The position numbers were made by a program, and so were the translations under genes. Shown here piece after piece: positions 56,190 through 64,000 of a stretch of 64,000 bases of DNA. The notes under the pieces are model-generated. The model was not told where the DNA came from. It ran no database searches and saw only the letters and a list, made by a program, of their open reading frames with translations. Where the stretch lies: positions 310,001-374,000 of the forward strand of contig CM034544.1 of the NCBI GenBank assembly GCA_020002185.1, read 5' to 3'. Numbering within the stretch: the stretch's first letter is position 1; every line of letters starts with the position of its first letter. This DNA is from Paraescarpia echinospica. Its lineage: Eukaryota; Annelida; Polychaeta; Sabellida; Siboglinidae.

Positions 56190-57170
56190 CTGGGTAGATT
56201 TTGCGTTATCTGGCTGGCCAAAATCATGGGCAGAGACCAAAGAAGACGGGTTCAATTTTCGGTGTATGGGGTGTTTGAGGGTGGAATGTCTGATGAAGGA
56301 GGTGTGTAAGCTGACGGATATAGTGAAGGAGATGGAGGTGAGACTCAACATGGAAATAGATGGAACAGAGAGGGATGACACGGAGAGAGTTGAGAATTCT
56401 ACAACACAGAAGGAGCAGAGTTGTGACACGGAGACTGAAGAAAGGAGACTGAGAGGTGGGAAGGTGACTGGTGGGAAGGAACAAGCGACAGCGATACAGG
56501 TGGTGAAGAGGTAGATACCACAGAGGCAGTTGGTTAGACTGTGAAACAAAAGACTGAGAAGAAGACAGATGGAAGAAGACAGAGTGTTCAGCAAAAGAAA
56601 GGTAAACAGGTCGGTGTTGAGGAGCTGCAACAGAAGGCAAGAGTTATGCAGAGGCAGCAGTTAAGGTGAAAGAGTGGTCATGGAGGATTCTATAATCAGG
56701 AAGTTGGACAAGACAATAAACAAGGGGGAGGATATGACTGTATGTCTACCAGGGGCAAAGATAGAGGATGTCACAGAAAGAGTAGGTCAGGTCATGGGTA
56801 ACGGTAATGGAGGTTCTATTCTTGTGCACAAGGGCACCAATAATGCTGAGAAGGGAGGAACGACGGCCATCATTGATAAGTATAGGAGACTGGTCCACAC
56901 ACTGATAGAGGCACTCATTGGACAGATGATGTTATCAGGTATACTGCTGATAATGGGTGGCAAAGGACAATGCTAATAGAATTGCAGAAAAATGGCCATC
57001 AACACACTGGTACAGACTCCTGTCTCCATATGGAGGAAGGAGTCGGCTTTGTAGACATGTGGATAAGCTTTGTAGGGAGAGAAGATCTGTCTATGAGTGA
57101 TGGGCTTCATCTGACAGGAAAAGGAGCAGCAGTTCACGGGAGCGAGTTCATTAGGTGAAGGCACAGGCAC
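56190..57170 (+). pseudogene. CR1-like ORF1 with an SGNH esterase-like domain
   Basis: An upstream part has a CX2C pair (FRCMGCLRVECLMKEVCKL), then a helical acidic linker. From 56680 the frame reads MEDSIIRKLD, CLPGAKIEDVTERVGQV and ILVHKGTNNAEKGG. After a shift it gives GFVDMWISFVGREDLSMSDG and LHLTGKGAAVHGSEF. These are blocks of the SGNH-type esterase found in ORF1 of CR1 LINEs. The GDS nucleophile motif is EDS here, but the DxxH motif (DGLH) is kept. Stops and shifts make it non-functional. It is the 5' ORF of the outer + strand element. Confidence 0.75.
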
Positions 57171-57448
57171 AGTTGAGTATTTAAACTAGATACACGGAGC
57201 CACGTCAAAGAAACAGTACAAACAAATCTACAAGGAAAGGTTCACCAAATATCCATAAAAATGAACTTAGATGTGTGTGCTTAAATGCCAGAAGCATAGT
57301 AAATAAGAGAAGTGATTTAGACATCATGATAGTGGATATAGACCCTGATATAATAGACACCGCAGAATCATGGGCACATGAAGACATCGTAGATGCTGAA
57401 TTAGCTCTATCGGGTTATGTCATGTTTAGAAAGGAAAGACAAGAGAGG

Positions 57449-59618
57449 TCTTAGGTCATTTACTCCAAACAGTCCAAACTTGAGCTAACGCACTTGTTTT
57501 ATGGTGCTTGTTTGTGCGCATGCGTTGTAGGTAGTTTGTTTGTTTATTTTATAGGCACTTTAGATGATTGGGTGTGGTGAAAGGGAGGTTCATGATCGCT
57601 GTTTGAAACGCTATGGGGTTTTCTAGTTCAGTAATTTGTGGTGGGATCATATTCCAGATTTGAACTGCTCGGGGGTAGAAAGAGAACACTGCTGCATTGA
57701 TGCGGCACCTAGGGGCTACGTAATGGCCATGGTTTTTTGACTGTGTAAGTAGACCTGGTGGGGGTGTGATGTTGATTATGTTATTTAATATTTTGTAAAA
57801 TGTTATGGCTTGTTTGGTAATGCATCGTTGTTCAAGAGTTGACCATCCAAGGGTGGCTATTAGGTCTGCTGAGTTTGTCTGGCGTCTGTGATCATTTCTG
57901 ACAAAACTGGCAGCACAATTTTGTACTCTTTCAAGGTGTTTAATTTGGGTGGCAGTGTGTGGATTCCATATGGGAGGGGCATTCTCGAGTATTGCTCGGA
58001 TTAGCATGTTATAGGCTGTTTCTTTTACTTCAGGTTTGCATGGTCCGAGGGTTCATTTGATCATGCCTAGGACTTTTGAAGATTTGGAAGCTATGTCAGT
58101 GATATGGTTTGCCCAGGTTAGTTTAGAATCTAATTTTACTCCAAGATATGGGTGGCTAGAGACGGTAGAGAGTGGCATGCCAAAGAGTGAATATGAATGT
58201 AGTCTGGGTTTGGTTTGGTTTGCTATTGGGACATGCACACATTTAGATATGTTAAATTCCATCTGCCATTTGTCAGACCATGTTTGGAGTTTGATCAGAT
58301 CAGATTGGAGAATGTTGTGGTCGGTTCCAGATGTGATTTTGTGATATATAATGCTGTCGTCTGCAAAGAGACGTACAGGAGATTGAACATTTTCGGTTAT
58401 GTAGTTTATGTAGAGTAAAAATAGAACAGGTCCTAGGACTGAGCCCTGTGGTACACCAGATGTAACATCTGTTCTGCTCGACAGGGCTCCATTGACTGAG
58501 ACTCTGTTTGCGATTGGATAGAAACGATTTGATCCAGTTTTGTGTGTTTCCAGTTATTCCATAGAAAGTTAATTTGGATAGGAGGCGTTTATGGGGGACT
58601 TTGTTGAAGGCTTTGGCGAAATCAAGTAGGATGGCATCTATTTGTGTCTTATTGTCCCTGGCAGGCATCCAGTCGTGGACTGTCTCGATGAGTTGGGATT
58701 CACACGACAGACCTGGCTGGAATCCACGACAGACCTGTTGGAAGTGGAGGACGATGTTGTTTTTTGAAGTGTTTCCACATATTGCTTAGAATGATGTGCT
58801 CCATAACTTTGCATAGGATGCATGTTAGCGAAATTGGTCTATAATTAGTGGGGTCTGATTTGTGGCTTTTCTTGTGTATTGGTGTTACTAGTGCTTGGAG
58901 CCAGTCATCTGGGAGTTAGTCTTTTGTGACTGCTGGAAAATGTGTGTGATGATGGGGGCAATTTCCACTGCAGTCTCTTTAAGGAGTCTGGCTGGGAGTT
59001 CGTCGGGGCCTATAGCTTTATTTTGGTTTAGGTTTTTCAGTTGCTTAATTACTCCATCTATCCCGATTTCAAGGGAGGGGACACCGGGATAGATGAATGG
59101 AGCTAGTTGGGGGATGGGGTAGATTTATTGAGTAAACACGGAACAGAATTGGTTGTTAAGTGTATTTGTATTTGTCGTGATCATTTGTGATTGGTTGGTC
59201 GTTTGCTTGCAGTGTAGGGATGCCAATGTATTCTTGTTTGTTTGCTTTAATGAATGACCAGAATTGTTTTGGGTTTGTTTTTAGGCTGTCTCCAATGTGA
59301 TTGTTTAGATAGTCTGAGTAGGATTTGGTTGCAGCTTTAGTGGCTTTAGTTGCCTAAACCTTTCCCAGTCACTATTACGTCCAGTTTGTTTTGCTTTTTT
59401 ATGGCTTTTGTTACGTTTTCATTGCATTCTTATTATTTATCCAGGGGGATGGGTTTTTGTTTTGATGTTGCGGCTGGGAATATTATTGTTGACTAATGAA
59501 GTAAGATTATTCCAGAAAAAGTTCCAATTTGTGTTGATAGCTGTTTCGTCCAGTTTGTTTTGCTTTTTTATGGCTTTCGTTACGTTTTCGTTGCATACTT
59601 AATATTTCACGTGTTATC
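57449..59618 (-). mobile_element. Nested Jockey-like LINE, decayed
   Basis: On the - strand, RT blocks run from GPDELPARLLKETAVEIAPI (about 59010) and NYRPISLTCILCKVMEHIIL (about 58830) through DFAKAFNKVPHKRLL and GVPQGSVLGP (about 58455) to RLFADDSIIYH (about 58370), which keeps the catalytic Asp pair. The C-terminal part reads KHLERVQNCAASFVRNDHRR, then RAVQIWNMIPPQITE, and ends at 57549. Stops and shifts break the frame and the endonuclease is missing (5' truncation). Flanking CAAGAGAGG (57440) and CAAGGGGAGG (59619) may be a diverged target duplication. The insertion splits the endonuclease of the outer element. Confidence 0.8.
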
Positions 59619-59898
59619 CAAGGGGAGGTGGAGTCATTCTGTATATTAAAGAACCTATACAGACATATGAAGTACGACTAAAAAGTGAAGCAGATTACAA
59701 GGAAGATATTTGGTTCAACATAGTAACCAGAAACTCAACATTAACAATAGGACTAGTTTATCACAGTCCTAGCATAAGGCAAGAGGATGATGTAAAACTG
59801 CACAGTGCTATAAAGGAGCTAAGTAAAGAGGAATGTGTTATAATGGGTGATTGTAATCATGGACATATTCAGTGGACATCACTGGAGAGTGCTGGAGG

Positions 59899-62018
59899 TG
59901 ATGACAAGATTTAACAAGATTTAACAAGATTGCCATCCAGAGAATTAACTCTAGATGGCAGGTGGACAAGGAAGCCCTTTGGCTTATCAAGAGTCCAACC
60001 CTTTTATCTACATATATCCAGCCCTTCTGAGGTATGTGTCGATTTTATTTTTAAACATATTCACACTACTAGCACGCACACAATCATCAGATAATCTGTT
60101 CCATTCATTCACAGTCATTTGTGAAAATGAGAAGTTTCTTACGTCTAATCTACACTGCTCCTTTACTAATGTAACTTCATGTCCTCTAGTCTTTCTATCT
60201 TTCTTAACTGAAAAAAACATATTTCTATCAATATTTTCATAACCATTCAATATTTTAAACACTTCTATCTGATCTCCTCTCAATCTCCTGGTCTCTAGTG
60301 TTGTTAAACCACATTCTTTTAGGCATTTTTCATAACTAAGATCCCTCAGGTTTGGTATCATTTTAGTCGCTCTCCTCTGTACTCTTTCTAGCATATCTAT
60401 GTCCTTCTTGCGGTATGGCCTCCACGCTTGTATACAATATTCTAAATGAGGCCTAACTATTGTTTTGTACAGCGGTATTATTAGTTCTTTTTCTTTATAT
60501 GCTATATTTCGCCTAATCAATCCAAGGATTTGATTTCCTTTTGAAGCTGCAATTCCACACTGCTCTGAAACCTTCATGTCAGCACTAATTGTCAGCCCTA
60601 AGTCTTTTTCTTTTACAGTAGTACTTAGTACAGTTCCCCCCATTGTATATTCTACATATTCGTTCCCATGTCCTGTGTGAAGGCATTTACATTTCCCAAA
60701 ATTGAACAACATTTGCCACTTTTCAGACCATTTGATCAACCTGTCAAGATCATCTTGTAAATGCTGTCTATCTCCATCACTTTTAATCCTTCTAAACACT
60801 TTTGTATCATCTGCAAATTTCAACACCTTGCTAGCTATATCATCGTCCAAATCGTTTATATATATTAAGAATAATATAGGTCCCAGTACTGATCCCTGTG
60901 GAACCCCACTCAAAACTGATTTCCAGTTTGAAGCCTCCCCATCAACAACTACCCGTTGTCTTCTGTCAATCAGCCATTTTTCTATCCAGTTAATTATACC
61001 ATTTCCTATGCCATGGGCCTTTAGTTTAAGCAGTAATCTTTGATGTGGCACTTTGTCGAAAGCTTTTTGAAAATCTAAGTAGATAATATCTACTGGTGAT
61101 CCATCATCTACCCACTTAGTGATATCTTCCAAAAAACATAACATATTTGTTAAGCATGACCTCGCTTTTAGAAACCCATGTTGAGATGGGTTTATCAAGT
61201 TATGTTTAACAAGAAAATCCACCATGTGATCTTTAATTAGTCTTTCTAATAATTTACAAATCACCGATGTTAAACTAACTGGTCTATAATTATTTGACTT
61301 GTTTCTCGAACCTTTTTTAAATAACGGTATAATGTTTGCTTCTTTCCATTCTAAGGGAACCACTCCCTCTTCTAATGACAAGTTGAAAACTGTTGCAAGC
61401 GGTATGCTAATTTGTTCTACGATTTCCAATAGTAGTTTGGGTGGAATACCATCCACTCCAGGTGATTTATTATCCTTCATAGCCCTAATTTTCTTAGCTA
61501 CCATTTCTGGGGTTACAATTAACTGTCTTAAATAGTCTGATTCTGCCCCCTTGAACTTAGCCTCTGGTACTGGCAGTGAACTAGTGTCTTCTCTGGTAAA
61601 CACTGAACTAAAATACTCATTCAGGTCTTCTGCCATTAAGAATCCTTCTGTTATTATATTTCCAGCACTATCTTCTAGAGGACCGACCTTATCCTGAACT
61701 TTCTGTTTGCTTCGAATATACGCATAAAAACTCTTGCTGTCGTGTTTTATATTACAAGCTAATTTATGTTCATAGCTTCTCTTTGAATTTCTAATTTCAG
61801 CTGTAGCTTGGTTTAGTGCTTCTTTATAAATGTTGTAGTCTTCGTCATTTCCAGTACGTCTATATAACTTCCACATCATTTGTTTATACTTAATTTTTGT
61901 AATTGCTTCTTTCGATAAATATTTCTTTCTGGTCCGTTTCCTTTGTTTTTTGAAGGGAACAAATTTGTCTACAATGCACTGTATTTCATTCTTTAAGATA
62001 TTCCAGCATTCTGATGAC
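59899..62018. repeat. 7-bp target-site duplication TGATGAC around the inner CR1-like copy
   Basis: TGATGAC at 59899-59905 and 62012-62018 immediately bounds the insert. Removing the insert and one copy joins the outer endonuclease frame (GGDD to QQFLLLIQDCFLTQHV), which supports the boundaries. Confidence 0.85.
59906..62011 (-). mobile_element. Nested CR1-like LINE, 5'-truncated, intact RT frame
   Basis: The authentic - strand sequence starts at 62011 (ECWNILKNEIQCIVDKFVP) and stays open to a stop at 60008, about 667 codons. Motifs in order are KNKSPGVDGIPPKLL-like (DNKSPGVDGIPPKLLLEI), NYRPVSLTSVICKLLERLI, DFQKAFDKVPHQRLL, SGVPQGSVLGPILFLIYIND and KFADDTKVF (about 60803-60820), so the RT catalytic residues are kept. 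The C-terminal region follows (RRLRGDQIEVFKILNGYENI, TVNEWNRLSDDCVRASSVN). The 3' UTR has a hairpin-prone block (GCCATCCAGAG ... CTCTAGATGGC) and a tail of 10-bp repeats (AATCTTGTTA type). The endonuclease is missing, as expected from incomplete target-primed reverse transcription. The 57 codons upstream of 62011 in the same open frame are antisense of the outer element and not part of this protein. Confidence 0.9.
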
Positions 62019-64000
62019 CAACAGTTTCTACTTCTAATACAGGACTGTTTCCTTACCCAACATGTTTGGAACCAACCAGAGGTGGGAATGTGTTCGGTTT
62101 TGTGTTCTCTCCTCAAAACGAATGAGATGATAAAGTTAAAATACATGAACCTTTGGGATCTAGTGTTCATAACCAGATCCATTTTAGTATATAAGTACAG
62201 TCAGGGAATAATGGTAAAAAGTGATGGAGGAGAAACTTTAACAATGGCAAATATAAACAGATGAGAAAATATTTACCACACATAGATTGGACTAACTTAA
62301 TGAAGGACAAGGCACCAACAGAATGTTGGACCATTTTAAAATATGAGATTGAAGGCATTATTGAAAGATTTGTTCCCCTAAAAAGCAAAGGAAACGATCA
62401 AGGAAGAAACACCTATCAAAAGAAGCTATACGAAAGATTGCCTACAAACAAATTATGTGGAGAGTTTACAAAAACACTTGAAATATAGAAGACTATAACG
62501 ACTACAAAGTGGCCCTTAACCTAGCTACAACCGAAATTACAAAATTCAAACGAACTTTTGAGCAAAAATTAGCGAATGATATAAAAAATGATAGCAAGAG
62601 TTTCTACGCTGATGTAAGGAGTAAACAGAAGGTTCGAGATAAGGTGGGACCACTAGAAAACAGTGCAGGAAACGTAATATCTGATGGATTTCAAATAACA
62701 GAGGCTCTGAACGAGTATTTCAGCTCAGTGTTTACCACAGAAGATATAAGTTCACTGCCATTAGCAGTTATTAAATTTGAGGGGGTGAATCAAATCAATT
62801 AGGGCAGTTGTTTGTTACTCCTGAAATGATATTTAAGAAAATTAAGAAGATGAAAGAAAACAAATCACCTGGAGTTGACGGGTACCACCAAAACTGCTTA
62901 AGGAAATTGTGGTCCAAATGAGTACACCACTTGCTATATTCTTTAACTTATCACTTAAAGAGGGAATAGTTCCACTAGAATGGAAAGAAGCAAATGTTAC
63001 GCCATTATTTAAAAAGGGATCGAGGAGCAAGACAGAGAATTACAGACCAGTGAGCTTAACATCAGTTTTATGCAAATTATTAGAAATGCTTATTAGAGAC
63101 TACCTGGTGGAATTCCTTGTAAAATACAAATTAATAAATGAATCTCAACATGGGTTCCTAACAGCTACGCTTTGTCTAACCAATCTCTTGTTTTTTAGAA
63201 AAAATTACAAAGTGGGTAGACAATGGGTCACCAGTGGATGTTGTCTACTTAATTTTCAGAAAGCATTTGATAAAGTGCCACATTAGTTTTGAGTGGAGTG
63301 CCACAGGGGTCGGTGTTGGGACCTATATTATTCTTGATATATATACATTATTTGGATGATGATGTATCAAGCAAAGTACTGAAATTCACAGACGATACAA
63401 AAGTGTTCAGAACAGTTAAAACACAGGCAGATAAGCACACTTTACAGGATGATCTAGCCAAATTGGTCAAATGGTCTGAAAAATGGCAAATGTTATTCAA
63501 TTTTGGGAAGTGTAATTGCATCCACATAGGACATGGAAAGGTGAACACAGAATATATAATGGGGGATATTATATTAGGTAAAACTGTAAAAGAAAACGAC
63601 TTAGGAGTAACAGTTGGTGCTGACATGAAAGTTTCAGAGCAATGTGGAATTGCTGCTTCAAAGGGTAACCAAATACTAGGGCTAATTAGGAGAAATATCA
63701 CATATAAGGAGAAACAGCTAACTGTACCACTGTACAAAGCAATAGTTAGGCCACATTTGGAATATTGTATACAAGCATGGAGGCTATATCGTAAGAAGGA
63801 CATAGATAAGCTAGTAAGAGTGCAACGAAGAGCAACTAAACTGATTCCTGAACTGAAAGATCTTGGTTATGAAAGACGCCTATTAGAATGTGGGTTGAAA
63901 CCACTAGAGACTAGGAGACTAAGAGGAGACCAAATAGAAGTTTTTAAGATATTGAATGGTTATGAAGATATTGATAGAAATAGTTTCTTCAAACTGAAAG

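Larger units (their letters stand above)
57286..64000 (+). pseudogene. Outer CR1-like ORF2 (endonuclease-RT), split by two nested insertions, open at window end
   Basis: Three pieces line up. Piece one, 57286-57448, is the endonuclease N-terminus (LNARSIVNKRSDLD, TAESWAHEDIVDAELALSGY). Piece two, 59619-59905, continues it (GGGVILYIKEP, LTIGLVYHSPSI, CVIMGDCNHGHIQW). Piece three, 62019-64000, resumes with the endonuclease end (LGSSVHNQIHF, where the usual SDH is SVH) and the RT. The RT shows RPVSLTSVLCKLLEMLIRDY and NFQKAFDKVPH, then a deletion of some 60-70 codons at about 63285, then SGVPQGSVLGPILFLIYI and KFTDDTKVF in place of FADD. Several frameshifts are present. The last part (RRLRGDQIEVFKILNGYEDI) runs off the window. 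Confidence 0.85.

Noticed and set aside
62012..62182. First 57 codons of the long - strand RT frame
   Set aside because: They lie outside the target-site duplication and are antisense of the outer LINE; the true element starts at 62011.
1..64000. tRNA or rRNA genes
   Set aside because: I saw no cloverleaf with A and B boxes and no rRNA core sequence; a covariance-model scan would be needed to exclude small ones.

Overview
ORGANISM. The window is animal nuclear DNA: spliced exons with GT-AG borders, several non-LTR retrotransposon (LINE) groups, hAT-type transposase remnants and a very heavy load of minisatellites (by my count roughly 45% of the non-N bases). A lancelet (amphioxus, Branchiostoma) is my best guess. 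It rests on CR1-like and Jockey-like LINEs plus minisatellites that span exon-intron borders, a feature I recall (unchecked) from amphioxus. Another marine invertebrate is not excluded. There are two placeholder gaps of exactly 1000 N (15674-16673 and 37954-38953).

LAYOUT. 1-1667: the last five exons of a + strand gene of unknown function with a Myb/SANT-like end; the frame closes across all five. 2-5 kb: a TTAA-flanked non-autonomous element, short repeats and the 3' end of an RTE-like LINE. 5.9-8.4 kb: a broken hAT transposase on the - strand with a 67-bp minisatellite inside its coding region. 8.8-12 kb: a degenerate - strand composite of Gag (tandem zinc knuckles), an Arg/Ser-rich linker and a TatD-type nuclease. 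13-17.4 kb: small repeats, a CR1-like 3' end, the first gap and a fold-back element.

17.8-34.8 kb holds the main host gene: the last six exons of TBCCD1 (TBCC domain-containing protein 1) on the - strand, mostly too short to appear as open reading frames. Phases agree across all six and the frame reaches a stop codon at 17825-17827, except for one missing base in a homopolymer in the exon at 31690-31864. The introns are largely minisatellite. At six splice borders the repeat unit contains the splice site plus the neighbouring exon bases, so the introns carry scores to over a hundred decoy donors or acceptors. This is the most unusual feature of the window.

35-46 kb: two very long arrays (43 and 68 bp) around the second gap, and a possible exon of another - strand gene at 46011-46097. 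46.6-50.1 kb: a possible promoter with an ETS-like motif and a small + strand first exon, then 91-bp and 83-bp arrays.

50-64 kb is a retrotransposon graveyard. It holds a - strand LINE with endonuclease and a truncated reverse transcriptase (RT), and a LINE ORF1 whose coiled coil is made of eleven in-frame 111-bp repeats. It also holds an outer + strand CR1-like element (56.2 kb to the window end) with two - strand LINEs nested inside; the second of these has an intact RT frame and a 7-bp target-site duplication.
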